A DNA stretch of 64,000 nt, from NCBI GenBank assembly GCA_963678205.1, contig OY782760.1, forward strand, positions 3,038,001-3,102,000. The letters run 5' to 3'. This document shows positions 52,790-63,591 of the stretch, one piece after another (the first letter of the stretch is position 1; every line of letters starts with the position of its first letter). A model generated the notes under the pieces. The model worked only from the letters and a program-made list of their open reading frames with translations. It was not told the DNA's origin and searched no databases. The position numbers and the translations under genes were made by a program. This DNA is from G963556115 sp963678205. Its GTDB lineage: Bacteria; Planctomycetota; SZUA-567.

Positions 52790-53229
52790 GATGATCTACT
52801 CCTAAAATGATTATGTTGCCTCAATTCTAAATCACAACACAAGCCACACGACGCAAATATTTTTTAAAAATCAATTATTTAATTTTTAAATCCTGCATAT
52901 TTATTAAAAACGATAGCCTTAATTAACTATATCCTGTAATATCAACTATTCCACAAATAATAATATAATATTAGCACAGGTTTGAAGTGCCATATTTAAA
53001 TTACAATGCAACCTAGAAATTCATTGTTACTCAATATAATTAATAACAGAAACCATTAGACTACTTACTGAGCATCGATAGGCATATTTTAAGATTTCAG
53101 GAGAGCCAGGGAGTATTAAGCATGGTCGTCTCAAGAACTCAAGTATTACCGTCATTATTCACCAAGCTGAGTAATATTAAAGATACGAGAGTAAATATGA
53201 TCGCTTAAAGCAGAAAATAGTGGACTATA

Positions 53230-53388
53230 TGAGCATGGCGCAAAAAAAACCGCTGGTTTATGTCCAGAGCCACCACCAGTAACAATTCCAACTTTACCTT
53301 TAAACGGAGCTACCTTATACTTTAAATCTCTATCATCATCAGTTGGCACTATAATATCTTTATAAACTTTGATAAAACCTTTAAGCAT
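53230..53388 (-). pseudogene. Dihydroxyacetone kinase (DhaK) N-terminal fragment
   Basis: The frame reads IVPTDDDRDLKYKV and GKVGIVTGGGSGHKPA, the first 55 residues of DhaK, which binds dihydroxyacetone covalently through a later His. After GHKPA the frame turns into unrelated residues and stops at 53155. It suggests that a dihydroxyacetone pathway was once linked to this PTS region. Confidence 0.78.
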
Positions 53389-53765
53389 ATCTTAAATGAC
53401 CATATCTGGTATATTTATAATTCTTTGCATTATGTCTCCTTTATATAAAATAGCTACATGCAAAACTACCGTTATTCTTCTCAACGTTACAAAAAATTAA
53501 TCGTGTACAACGTTTTCTGTAGCATATTTTATGGGGATCAATACTTAATAGAAGATTCTCCTTGTGAAACTTTATTATTTCATAACCAATATGCTTGATA
53601 CTAGGAGAACAATTAGTTCATAATTTGTGAATTTTGAAATTTATAATATATTGATCTGAAATGAGCCCCTATCAAACATAATAATAAATTGTTATATAGG
53701 AGCCCATCATCTTTACATCACTACTATTTTTCAAACCATTAAATTAATATTAATGAACATATCAA

Positions 53766-55475
53766 TTATATAGTTTGAGTTATTGGCTTTTTCCAATAGC
53801 CAATTAACAAGGCACTTGCAACTGTTCCAGCAATAAGAGCAAATGCAAAACTCACTAAGCTGCTAACGGCACCTGGAATTGGGAGAATAAAAAGGCCGCC
53901 ATGCGGAGCCATAATTTGAAGATTGGTGATCATAGCAATAGCACCGGCTAAACAAGAACCAACAATAAAAGAAGGAATCACTCTGAAAGGATCACGGGCA
54001 GCAAATGGAATTGCACCTTCAGTAATCATTGCCAGACCTAGTACAAATGATGCATTTCCAGCTTCACGTTCCTCGATAGTATAGCGATTTTTGAAGAGAT
54101 GTGTTGAAAGAGCTACAGCCAGAGGAGGAGTTATACTAGCAACTGAAGTAGCAGCAATAGGACCATAGAGACCAGCTTGCATCATTGCTAAAGCAAAAGC
54201 ATATGCAGCCTTATTAATTGGACCACCTAGGTCAACAGCAATCATGGCACCAAGAATTATACCTAAGAAAACTGAGTTAGTCCCACCCAATTCTTTAAGC
54301 CAATTTACTAAAAAGGTGTTTAAATCTGCTACAGGACCGCCGACAATGTAATACAGTACCAACCCTGTTACTAAAGTACCGGCCACAGGAAGTATGAGTA
54401 CTGGCTTTAACCCTTGTAAATTTTTGGGTAATGGTAGTGAACGATTTACCCATAGTACAAAATATCCGGCAAGAAATCCCGCTATAATACCACCAAGAAA
54501 ACCTGCATTAAGATAGTTACATAGAAGACCGCCAATCATACCAGGAGCAATACCAGGTCTATCAGCAATTGAAAATGCAATATATCCAGCAAGAATTGGA
54601 ACCATAAGTGCGAATCCGTCCTTACCAAGTTTCATCAAAAATGTTGCCAAATTTCCTTCCGCATTAATACCACCAAGTGCAAATGCCGCAGCAATACATA
54701 AACCTCCAGCAACAACAAATGGAATCATATACGATACACCAGTCATCAAGTGTTGATATCCACCTCCTATTTTTCTTGACGTATTAGCCGTTTTTGTCGT
54801 TGAGGTTGGAGTAGCTGTTTCATTATCACTTGGTTGTAACTTTGCTTCAGCCATAGCCGTTTTAACAAACTCTATACTGTTATTAATAGCCTCTTTAGTT
54901 CCATTTACATAGACCATTTTACCGCCAAATCGTGTGAGGTCTATTTTAAGATCTGCGGCAATAATTACAAAATCAGCATCAGCAATTTCTTTTGTTGTTA
55001 GAGGAGTACCAGCTCCAACTGATCCTTGTGTCTCTACTCTAATTTGATGACCAAGAGCAACTGCACCATTTTTAAGACCTTCAGCAGCCATATACGTGTG
55101 AGCAATCCCAGTAGGACATGATGTAATTGCAACAATCTTTTTTGAATTTTTCCCAGAATCCGCACTAAAACTACCACCTTGAGAAGCTGCATTTTTTAAT
55201 ACGGCTTCAGGTGCTTCTACTGCTTCTTGTAAGGCAATAGTAGTACACTGTAAATTAGCAAATACAGCAGGAGGCTTAATATTACCAATAATTAAAAGCT
55301 TATCGTTTTGTCCAGGAGATACTTTGAGTGGATTTTTTAACCCGTTTTGAGTTAATATTTCAGTATAAACATCAATTTTTGTTGTTTTTGCAGCTTCTTT
55401 TAAAGCTTCTAGTGCAAGTGTAACATTAACATTAGATTCCTGTCCATCAATTATAATCCACAATTTTGTATTCAT
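53766..55475 (-). CDS. fruA: Fructose-type PTS permease, EIIB'-EIIB-EIIC (FruA-like)
   Basis: A protein of about 569 residues. A first EIIB-like domain without the active Cys (about 1-100) is followed by an EIIB domain with the phosphorylated Cys in IVAITSCPTGIAHTYMAAEG (near 125), a linker rich in Thr and Ala, and an EIIC membrane domain (about 230-565) with YMIPFVVAGGLCIAAAFALGG and ITEGAIPFAARDPFRVIPS. The EIIA domain is supplied by the EIIA-HPr-EI fusion at 56903. It takes up and phosphorylates fructose or a similar ketose. An earlier in-frame start (55502) exists, but GAAAGGAC fits the ATG at 55475 (MNTKLWIIIDG). Confidence 0.92.
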   Translation of the reverse strand: MNTKLWIIIDGQESNVNVTLALEALKEAAKTTKIDVYTEILTQNGLKNPLKVSPGQNDKLLIIGNIKPPAVFANLQCTTIALQEAVEAPEAVLKNAASQGGSFSADSGKNSKKIVAITSCPTGIAHTYMAAEGLKNGAVALGHQIRVETQGSVGAGTPLTTKEIADADFVIIAADLKIDLTRFGGKMVYVNGTKEAINNSIEFVKTAMAEAKLQPSDNETATPTSTTKTANTSRKIGGGYQHLMTGVSYMIPFVVAGGLCIAAAFALGGINAEGNLATFLMKLGKDGFALMVPILAGYIAFSIADRPGIAPGMIGGLLCNYLNAGFLGGIIAGFLAGYFVLWVNRSLPLPKNLQGLKPVLILPVAGTLVTGLVLYYIVGGPVADLNTFLVNWLKELGGTNSVFLGIILGAMIAVDLGGPINKAAYAFALAMMQAGLYGPIAATSVASITPPLAVALSTHLFKNRYTIEEREAGNASFVLGLAMITEGAIPFAARDPFRVIPSFIVGSCLAGAIAMITNLQIMAPHGGLFILPIPGAVSSLVSFAFALIAGTVASALLIGYWKKPITQTI

Positions 55476-56123
55476 GACTTTGTCCTTTCCGAGTAAAAAC
55501 AAGCATCAAGGAGATTTAACTTAATAGAAAATAATTAAGCTAAAATTCTCAATGACTAACAAATATAAAAGCGTTCAAGAATCAATAAGGCTAAATTCAG
55601 ATTAATTGTATTAAATATTGAATTAGTACTAAAATTCGAAACCCCTAGAATTAGACGTAATTTCAAGACGCTCAATTATTATAAGATATTATTTATATTG
55701 ACGATTAATTAATGTATAGTGTGAGTACTAAAACATATTTTAAGTTTATTGATATTAAAACTCGTGAATGAGATTTTGCTTTAACAATATTTGCTGTATA
55801 AGCAGCCCTACTGTCAAAGCAAAATATTTTGATTTTACTTGATAATGATAAATATATCCCAGCTATATATAATTTTGATTTATAGTTATAATAACTCAAT
55901 AAAAATTAATATACTGAAGTATTCTTTAAATACATTTGCTAACAACAATTACAGCAAAGATACGAGATAGCTTTTCTTATCAAATTGATCATTTTAAGTA
56001 TATTGTTATAAACAATTTTTGTAAATTTACTACACTTTGCAAAACAACATATAGTAAAGATTAATAACCGAAGAACTTCTATTCTGTTTCATACTTAGAT
56101 TATAAAAAGAAATATAATTAAGA
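55476..56123. other. Intergenic region between the PTS permease and cyclase genes
   Basis: About 650 AT-rich bases without a gene. The permease may have its own promoter here. Confidence 0.4.
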
Positions 56124-56813
56124 TTAAAAATCTGCATTCATTTCATTGGCAGGAATAGCAATTATTCTTGAAGGTATTGAATCACATCCTTCTATTGGAT
56201 ATGGTAGAAGCATACAAATCCAATCACCTTCACTAACCTGATCTAAATTACAGCAAGATTCAACCATAGGGATCTCCTTTGAAAAAACAATCCCATGTAC
56301 AGGTTGTTCCATAGAATCAGGAACTTCAATATCAGGACTATCACAGCCAATGCACCCAATTTCTTTTTCAAAAATAAGCCATTTAGCAGCTTCTGGGCTT
56401 AAATATGGACGCAAGGTATCCCATGAAGGAGTATGAAATAATTTATCAGCTCCTGTCATAATAAATACAATTGATCCTTTTTGTATTTTTTTATCATATG
56501 CTTTAACATCTTCTAAAGTAATTTCTTCTTTATCTTTTTTATTAGTTGCATCTATAACACATAGGGGACCAATCATCTTACGAAAATCTACTTGAGCAAG
56601 ATCCTTGCCGTCCTCCTGGTGATGATAAGGCATTTCGACATGAGTTCCACAGTGATTACACCATTCAACACTACTTAGTACATACCAGTCGTCAGGATGA
56701 TGCTTGTACTGCGGCATAACATCGGTAATATCCTGAACAATTATCTTACAAGGAAAGTGCTCTTTACTAGGTATGATATGCTGTGTTAAATCTACAATTT
56801 TACTTTTGTTCAT
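56124..56813 (-). CDS. Cyclase-family metal-dependent hydrolase (kynurenine-formamidase fold)
   Basis: A 229-residue protein of the cyclase family. The metal-binding motif is complete: CNHCGTHVEMPYHHQEDGKD (near 53-72), then GPLCVIDATNKK, VFIMTGADKLF and IGCIGCDSPDIEVPDSMEQPVHGIVF (near 155-180). Members hydrolyse amides or cyclic esters in the cytoplasm, often with manganese or zinc. Its substrate is unknown. It lies between two PTS genes on the same strand (AGGAG site; 90 bases after the EIIA-HPr-EI gene), an unusual partner for a PTS; it may open a lactone or amide of the imported sugar. Confidence 0.85.
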   Translation of the reverse strand: MNKSKIVDLTQHIIPSKEHFPCKIIVQDITDVMPQYKHHPDDWYVLSSVEWCNHCGTHVEMPYHHQEDGKDLAQVDFRKMIGPLCVIDATNKKDKEEITLEDVKAYDKKIQKGSIVFIMTGADKLFHTPSWDTLRPYLSPEAAKWLIFEKEIGCIGCDSPDIEVPDSMEQPVHGIVFSKEIPMVESCCNLDQVSEGDWICMLLPYPIEGCDSIPSRIIAIPANEMNADF

Positions 56814-56902
56814 TTTTTTCTCCTGTTTTATTTAACTACTTTTAAAATTACCCAAACATGACTTAGGCAATAAAATATATTATTAATTGAATCTAATTTT
56901 TA

Positions 56903-59410
56903 TTAGACAAAGGAAAACATTTGTTGAAACACATCACAAACCTGATCAGAGTTATCCATAATTAGAGACTTCTCTGCTAGAGCTTTTAATTCACTATATT
57001 TATGCTCACGGATAAAATCTTTTATTACAGAAATATCTTGTGGTGCCATAGATAGCTTCGTGATTCCCAATCCAATTAGAATTGCCGCTCCTTGAGGATC
57101 TCCGGCAATACTGCCACATACACTTACCGGACGGTTATATTTTGCTGCACCTTTCACAGTTTGGTCAATCATTCGTAAAACTGCGGGATGGAGACTATCA
57201 ACTTCAGCTGCTAAATCTTGATTCTGCCTGTCCATTGCTAAGGTGTACTGTGTTAAATCATTTGTTCCTATAGAAAAAAAGTCAACATGCTTTGCCAATA
57301 AATCTGACATAATTGCTGCCGCTGGAACTTCTATCATAATTCCAAGTGGTATTTTCGGTGCTGCCGTTTCCACTCGTATGCGATCGCAAATTTCTGTAAT
57401 CTCTAATACCTCTAAAATTGAAGTTATCATAGGAAACATTACTGAAATATTTGAATATTCTTTTGCTGCACGGTAAATAGCGCGAATTTGTGGTTCTAAC
57501 AGATCACTACGTCGTAAAAGTAATCTTGAACCCCGAACACCTAGAAATGGATTGCTTTCATTTGGCAAATTCAGATGTGAAACTTGTTTGTCTCCCCCGA
57601 TATCTAACGCCCTGATAACCACACTTTTACCATTCATACTTTTTGCCATTGCACAGTATGTTTTATACTGTTCATCTTCATGGGGAGTTTTATCATGATC
57701 AATGAATAAAAATTCAGTACGCATAAGGCCTACACCATCTGCTCCCATTTCTAAAGCCATAGCTGCCTTATCCGGAGTATTAACATTTGCAGCAATATGA
57801 ATTTGCTGTCCTTCTATTGTTTTAGCGGGGAAAGCTCGCCGTTTAATCTGCGCAACACGTTTATCTGCTCTTATTTTAATTTCTTTTTTAGCCTCAATTA
57901 GGACATTTACCGATGGATTTAACCAAATCTTCCCACCATCGCCATCAATAATTATTTCATCACCGTTTTTAGTTGTTAAAAGTTCCTCACCTGCAGCAAC
58001 TACTGCAGCAAGTCCAATTGAACGAGCTAAAATGGCAGTGTGTGATGTCGAGCCACCTTGAACAGTTGCTAAACCAATAATTTTATTGGTATCAATGCAT
58101 GCCGTGTCTGATGGTGTTAAATCATTGGCTACAATAATGGTATTATTGTTATTTGGTATGTTCTTTTTATTTAAGTTTAATTCAGGTGCTAAAATTTTAA
58201 GTACTCTGAATCCAACATCACGAAGGTCTATAGCTCGGCTAGCAATAATTGGGTTATCACTTTTTTCTAATTCCTGCGCCTGTTGTTCAACCGCCTGATG
58301 CCAAGACCAAGCAACGCCATGCCCTTGAGCAAGCAATCTGCAACTATTAGAAATTAACTCCGTATCGTCTAGTAATTCTGCTTGAGCCTTAAAAATTTCG
58401 GCCTCTGATTTGCTTAATCGTTTTGCAGTTTCATTAAACACAATATTTAATTGTTGCTTGGTAATATTTAATGCTTCCTCTAAATTTGCTCCATTTTTTA
58501 CAAGACTCCCAGGTACGTCAGGAATATCGATTTTTATTGAATCAAGATGAAAAATACTCCCTATTGCTAATCCCGGTGAGGCAGCTATACCAGTAATCAC
58601 TTTTGAATTTTTAATTTCTTCAATTCCAGGTGTCCATGCTCTTAATAAAATTCTTTTACTTATTTTAGAGGATTTTAACTTTTCAGTTATGCTCAACGCT
58701 GTAATATCACGATAATAATTTTTCAGAATACTTTTAGCATTTTTACCTTCAGCTGAAATTACTACTGTATCTGATAATTTGACATTCAAATGTAATAACG
58801 CAACTAAGCTACATGGGTCTGCTACCTTATTTTTATTTCTTATTCTCATATGAATACCAGCAGATTTTGCTTTTTCAACCCAGACACTCGCTGGCCGTGC
58901 GTGTAAGCCAGAAGGATAATCAACCTTCCATTCTATTGATTCACTATAATCTTCAACTGGTTGTGATTGCATATCATCAGAAGTTTTTGAATTTAAAAGC
59001 AAAGAACGTACTACTGCAATGTCTGTAGTTGAATTGAGAGTATATAGCGCTTCTTTATTCATAATTATTCCGGTTAACCTGGTAAGTATATCAATATGAC
59101 TATCTGTTTTTGCTGCAATAGCAACTATTACAGTTGCATTTTCTCCATCGCCCCATTCGACACCTTCTGGTGCTTGAATAACAGCAAGACCATCCTTTTC
59201 AACCATGTATTTATCTGAAAGTTCACCATGTGGTATAGCCATTCCGCAACCTAAGAAAGTATTTGCGGTCTTTTCACGCTGGAGCATACTAGCGGCATAT
59301 TCTTTAGGAACACATCCTGCTTTTGATAGCAGTTCAACCGCCATATTTATTGTTTCTTCTTTGTTTTTTGGAGTCGCCTCCAAGTTTATTATTAATTCCG
59401 GGTTACTCAT
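56903..59410 (-). CDS. PTS multiphosphoryl transfer protein, EIIA-HPr-EI fusion
   Basis: An 835-residue soluble fusion. EIIA of the fructose/mannitol type (about 1-145) has the active His in MAIPHGELSDKYM near 61. HPr (about 160-245) has YPSGLHARPASVWVEKAK with His near 171. Enzyme I (about 265-830) has the phospho-His in GGSTSHTAILARSIGLAAVV near 450, GADGVGLMRTEFLF, and the PEP-binding end with FSIGTNDLTQYTLAMDRQ and VCGSIAGDPQGA (Cys present, the usual CGE is CGS). It carries phosphate from PEP through His residues to the FruA-like permease. The fusion makes this PTS independent of general EI and HPr. Start ATG after GGAG. Confidence 0.93.
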   Translation of the reverse strand: MSNPELIINLEATPKNKEETINMAVELLSKAGCVPKEYAASMLQREKTANTFLGCGMAIPHGELSDKYMVEKDGLAVIQAPEGVEWGDGENATVIVAIAAKTDSHIDILTRLTGIIMNKEALYTLNSTTDIAVVRSLLLNSKTSDDMQSQPVEDYSESIEWKVDYPSGLHARPASVWVEKAKSAGIHMRIRNKNKVADPCSLVALLHLNVKLSDTVVISAEGKNAKSILKNYYRDITALSITEKLKSSKISKRILLRAWTPGIEEIKNSKVITGIAASPGLAIGSIFHLDSIKIDIPDVPGSLVKNGANLEEALNITKQQLNIVFNETAKRLSKSEAEIFKAQAELLDDTELISNSCRLLAQGHGVAWSWHQAVEQQAQELEKSDNPIIASRAIDLRDVGFRVLKILAPELNLNKKNIPNNNNTIIVANDLTPSDTACIDTNKIIGLATVQGGSTSHTAILARSIGLAAVVAAGEELLTTKNGDEIIIDGDGGKIWLNPSVNVLIEAKKEIKIRADKRVAQIKRRAFPAKTIEGQQIHIAANVNTPDKAAMALEMGADGVGLMRTEFLFIDHDKTPHEDEQYKTYCAMAKSMNGKSVVIRALDIGGDKQVSHLNLPNESNPFLGVRGSRLLLRRSDLLEPQIRAIYRAAKEYSNISVMFPMITSILEVLEITEICDRIRVETAAPKIPLGIMIEVPAAAIMSDLLAKHVDFFSIGTNDLTQYTLAMDRQNQDLAAEVDSLHPAVLRMIDQTVKGAAKYNRPVSVCGSIAGDPQGAAILIGLGITKLSMAPQDISVIKDFIREHKYSELKALAEKSLIMDNSDQVCDVFQQMFSFV

Positions 59411-59852
<442 letters not shown>

Positions 59853-60731
59853 CTATTTTTCATTTAGAAATTCTGTAATAACGTTCTTTGCGTATTTTTT
59901 TGCAAAATCATACCCTGATTGTTCAAGTAATTCATGATAAGCGATTTTACCATTTGTCTTCTGAATTAGCTCAGCAGCATATTCTGTGCATGCCTTTGAC
60001 ATGTAAGAGTAATAGTTGACTTTGGAGCACCCTGCATTTATTGCGTTTTTTATCTGTCCCCATTCAACACCGGACGCGCCATGCATTACAACCCTAACAC
60101 CTTCAGGCAAATTTTTACGTATTGAGGTTACTCTATCAATATCTAGTACTGGAGGCTCTGCATATATACCATGCATTGTTCCAAAACACACAGCCAAGGC
60201 GTCAACGCCCGTTTCTTCTGCAAATTTCTTAGCATCATCAGGATCTGTAAAGAATTTTCTAATATCTGAATTTGTTAATTCAACTTCTTCTCCACCATGT
60301 GTATCCTCCCCAGACGAAGCCATTACTCCTAGTTCACCTTCTACGGTAATATCAAGGTCATGAGCAATTGCTGTAAACGCTTTAACCTTCTTAATATTCT
60401 CTTCCAGTGGCAGAGCACTGCAATCATACATAATAGATGAAAAGCCTACACGTATAGCCTTCATTAAAAAGTTATAACTTGTTCCATGATCTAAATGAAC
60501 ACATACTGGAACTTTTGCTTCTTTGGCATATTTTACCATTTCAGGTCCAATACGCTCAATAGGGATAAGAGTATCATGAACCTCTGCATGATCAATAATT
60601 ACAGGAGTGTTCAATTCCTCAGCAGCTCCAATTACAGCTCTAATAAATTCCACATTTGGTGTATTAATACAAGGAATAGCATATTGGTTTTTTTCTGCAG
60701 TTGACAAAATTTCTTTTAAATTTACAAGCAT
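59853..60731 (-). CDS. Class II ketose-bisphosphate aldolase (KbaY/GatY/Fba-like)
   Basis: A protein of 292 residues. Zinc ligands and catalytic residues are visible: PVIIDHAEVHD and VCVHLDHGTSYNFL (His and Asp near 78-82), VEGELGVM, VCFGTMHGIY (His near 178) and MHGASGVEW (His near 206). It splits a ketose 1,6-bisphosphate into glyceraldehyde 3-phosphate and dihydroxyacetone phosphate, downstream of the PTS. The kinase that makes the bisphosphate is not in the window. The open frame begins four codons earlier (60743); GGAG lies within that extension and fits the ATG at 60731 (MLVNLKEIL). Confidence 0.9.
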   Translation of the reverse strand: MLVNLKEILSTAEKNQYAIPCINTPNVEFIRAVIGAAEELNTPVIIDHAEVHDTLIPIERIGPEMVKYAKEAKVPVCVHLDHGTSYNFLMKAIRVGFSSIMYDCSALPLEENIKKVKAFTAIAHDLDITVEGELGVMASSGEDTHGGEEVELTNSDIRKFFTDPDDAKKFAEETGVDALAVCFGTMHGIYAEPPVLDIDRVTSIRKNLPEGVRVVMHGASGVEWGQIKNAINAGCSKVNYYSYMSKACTEYAAELIQKTNGKIAYHELLEQSGYDFAKKYAKNVITEFLNEK

Positions 60732-61608
60732 TGTATTCTCCATCTAATAAGGTGCCCTCAACAACAGCAACTGCATAAAAGAAGAGGGCTTAACTTTTTT
60801 GCAGATGGTTCTTATTTAACACCATTCTAAAAATATTTACTCAATAGATAATCACGACACTTTGTAATAGATTCTAATTATAACGTACTGATATTTGATG
60901 TACTTCGTTTATAAAGTGAGCTAGCATCTTTATATGAATTTCACAAAAAAGGTTTTAAATTTAAACAACACTTTATTCAATTTGAATACACTTTTACAGC
61001 AGTATGTATTAATTTTAAAATCCAAACAAACACAAATATGATTACAAATTCACTATATCTCATAAAAAATTGTTCCGCTATAAAAACCAATATAATGATG
61101 GCATAAAATATTATGACATATTTGAATAACAAGTTAACCTATATAACATCTTTAAAATCAGGCGATTATAATACTATTTTTAAATTGTCATATTTGAAGT
61201 GTGCCAATATTATTTTTTATTTTTAAAATATTTATTCAAAATAATCATAAAAACAATTAATAGCGAGACTGGATTAAAGTTCCAAAAATAACATTCGAGT
61301 GAAATATAATTTAGAAAATGTCCAATTGAGTTTCAAACCATAATACCTACTATCAGTCACTCAAGGCGAGCAATATGTAATAGCATTGTTGCCTCCTTAT
61401 TATTTAAACTCGTCTGAAATCAAAACCCTATACCTATTAAGAGATGAAAAATATGGAGATAGTTTAAGGTTGGCATATTCGATAAGAGTATGTGATACAG
61501 TGTAGGAGAACTCATTATAAGAAAAGCTACACCACTGAGTTTATAACCAACATTTCATTTGATGCAGTTAAATGTAATAAGCCTTTAGATGATCTAACTT
61601 CAATACAG
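60732..61608. other. Decayed AT-rich region upstream of the aldolase gene
   Basis: Nearly 900 bases without an intact gene. A short open stretch near 61425-61505 on the plus strand (TLYLLRDEKYGDSLRLAYSI) ends at a stop and is not recognised. The promoter of the aldolase operon should lie near 60760-60900. Confidence 0.4.
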
Positions 61609-61859
61609 TGACATAGAACTAATTGAAATCATTTAAGATAAGTTTATCATGGCAAAACAAAAGAAATATTCACAAATGACGAGAGATATTGGAACCTCAA
61701 CAGTTAGTATTAGAGATTGAGCATTAAGATCTCAAGTAAAATCGTATAATCCTATTAGTTCTATTACGCCCCCCTGCAGGTGAAGAGATAGAAAAAATTA
61801 GCAAAAAGAATAAGAGGCTATGAGAGATCTTAAAAAAGCAACAGCGTTCTTTGCAAAAG
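61609..61859 (+). mobile_element. IS3-family relic (end and deleted orfA)
   Basis: CAGTGACATAGAACT matches the end of the intact IS at 7584, and the orfA start MAKQKKYSQM is followed by a deletion and then fragments (RDIGTSTVSIRD, then stop) and the orfA end KKATAFFAK. Several frame changes. It is joined at 61859 to an integrase fragment on the other strand. Confidence 0.8.
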
Positions 61860-61860
61860 T

Positions 61861-62091
61861 TAATGCTTGTATTTCTTCTGGCTTTAAATCTCTTCTAAGA
61901 TTAACTTCTTTACTTTTTATTCTAACAAAATGATTACATGGATTGCTCGATATATAACCACGTTCTACAACATAATCAAATACAACTGATAATCTATTAA
62001 TCTTCTGATTAATAGTCTGCTTCTTATTACACTTACTCTTCATCTTTTCTATGACGCTATACAAAAAACTTGCCTTTTGGAAATATCTCAT
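61861..62091 (-). pseudogene. Integrase fragment (core-binding domain)
   Basis: About 75 residues: INQKINRLSVVFDYVVERGY, ISSNPCNHFVRIKSKEVNLR and LKPEEIQAL, which is the core-binding domain and first catalytic residues of a phage-type tyrosine recombinase. The frame then runs into antisense IS3 sequence. The catalytic domain is missing. Confidence 0.78.
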
Positions 62092-62657
62092 AACTCATCA
62101 TAATCAATTATTATTATTTCACTTGTTCTTATTTTACTCGCTTATGTATAGCTCTATTTCAGTTTAATCAAAATACTGACTATAAATACTTCATTATTCA
62201 ATTTCCTCTATTTAGTAAAATAATAAAGTTATTATGAATTTAGTAAAATGAAATAATTTCCGCCAATTAATATAACTTTTATTAACTTGTTATAATTTTT
62301 AATAATTAATCTAAGAAATTTCTAAAGGATTGTGAACAAATGACGAAAATGTCAACGAGCCTCTTGTAATTGTGGGAGCTAGAACTATGGGAGCTCAAAC
62401 TCTGTAGATTCTAGTGTCCTTAATTCTGACTAGTTATCTGTGACGTTATAAGTACCATAACCAATACATGGTTTAAAGCAAAGCTGTTTTGCAAACAGTA
62501 AACAGATTATGATTACATAGTATACCTAATGTGACAGTAGTGATACTATTGGTGGCGAAGCTAGGTTTGTTGTACTTTAATTGCGTTTTTTAGTTTATTT
62601 ATTCCCTGAAAATGATATTTGAAAATTATGATTTTACTTTAACAAAGGAACACACCT
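62092..62657. other. Decayed region before the P-domain protein
   Basis: About 570 bases. Near 62350-62410 the plus strand reads NEPLVIVGARTMGAQTL then stop, which resembles a dinucleotide-binding GxGxMG turn but is too short to assign. Confidence 0.35.
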
Positions 62658-63470
62658 ATGAAATCAAAAAATATGATATTAATCTTATTAGCGTTACTAA
62701 CACTCTCCTCCGCTCACGCCGAAAGCTACAAGTTTACTGATACTGTAGAAGTCCAGGCCAATGAATACACTGGACAACCTAACCCACCTACGGATCTTTT
62801 ATCTAAAACTCAAAATATATCTGGCACTACAGGGGTAATATCTGACTTAAATGTCACATTATATTTTAGAACTCGCTCACCACTGGACATGACTTTTGTG
62901 CTTGTTGGACCTAATAAAAAAGGAGTTATTTTAACATCAAATGCAGGCGGTTCTTCTCTAGGACAACTTCATGGAGGAGATATCAATAATAAACACGTAA
63001 CATTTGATGATGAAGCAACAGCCAAAATACCGTATGCTGCAAAGATAGAAGATGCCAGAAAGATAAATGTTAGAGATGGTTCATATCAACTATCTGTATA
63101 CTCAGAAGTTCCATCGTGGTTTCCAGCGAATGATTTTGCTCTTCGAAATCCAGTTAAATCAGGAATATTCGACTCTGTAGATTTTGCCGATTCAAATACT
63201 CTATCAGCGTTTGATGACATCTCTGCAAATGGCTCTTGGGAATTACTTATATATGATAACGGTACAAACACAACTTGGCCATACTATGATAATAAATATC
63301 ATATGTTAGCTTCCGGCATGATACTTCATGATTGGTCGTTAAACTTCACGACAACAGCATCTACGTCTGGAGCTGTGCCAGAACCTGCTGAGTGGATGTT
63401 GATGGGAGTTTGTGCTTGTGGAATAGTTATACTCAAACTTCGTAGTCGCTATAATCAGAAGGCAATATAA
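62658..63470 (+). CDS. Secreted P-domain (proprotein convertase-type) protein with PEP-CTERM signal
   Basis: A 270-residue exported protein. The signal peptide is MKSKNMILILLALLTLSSAHA. The body (about 40-230) is a P/Homo-B-type beta-sandwich: GVISDLNVTLYFRTRSPLDM, FVLVGPNKKGVIL, FDDEA and NGSWELLIYDNGTN with the final DWSLNFTT. No protease domain is attached, which is unusual because the P domain normally follows a subtilisin domain. The C-terminus is a PEP-CTERM tag: VPEPAEW, a hydrophobic helix and LRSRYNQKA. Such tags are processed by exosortase in exopolysaccharide-forming Gram-negative bacteria. The start has AAAGGA. Confidence 0.85.
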   Translation: MKSKNMILILLALLTLSSAHAESYKFTDTVEVQANEYTGQPNPPTDLLSKTQNISGTTGVISDLNVTLYFRTRSPLDMTFVLVGPNKKGVILTSNAGGSSLGQLHGGDINNKHVTFDDEATAKIPYAAKIEDARKINVRDGSYQLSVYSEVPSWFPANDFALRNPVKSGIFDSVDFADSNTLSAFDDISANGSWELLIYDNGTNTTWPYYDNKYHMLASGMILHDWSLNFTTTASTSGAVPEPAEWMLMGVCACGIVILKLRSRYNQKAI

Positions 63471-63491
63471 AAATTTTATCCTAACAGTAAT

Positions 63492-63537
63492 ATTAAAAAG
63501 AATTAGATGCCAATAAGTGTATCTAATTCTTTTTAAT
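63492..63537. terminator. Bidirectional terminator between converging genes
   Basis: Arms ATTAAAAAGAATTAGAT and ATCTAATTCTTTTTAAT (17 bp, perfect), 12-base loop. A-rich and T-rich sides make it work in both directions, between the P-domain gene and the reductase gene. Confidence 0.9.
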
Positions 63538-63591
63538 ATAGCATTCAGAAGTAATCCTATTATAGACAGCATAATATTCTTGTTAGTTATT

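Larger units (their letters stand above)
51927..53765. other. 1.8-kb decayed region between the PRD regulator and PTS genes
   Basis: No intact gene. Two relics are recognised: an IS3 orfA start (52721-52789) and a dihydroxyacetone kinase start (53230-53388). A weak inverted repeat (GAGCCCCTAT near 53662 and ATAGGAGCCC near 53696, mismatched) lies after the PTS permease stop and may be its terminator. The rest is AT-rich with no sign of coding. Confidence 0.5.

Noticed and set aside
60016..60363. 115-residue plus-strand open frame
   Set aside because: Antisense to the aldolase catalytic region; a shadow.
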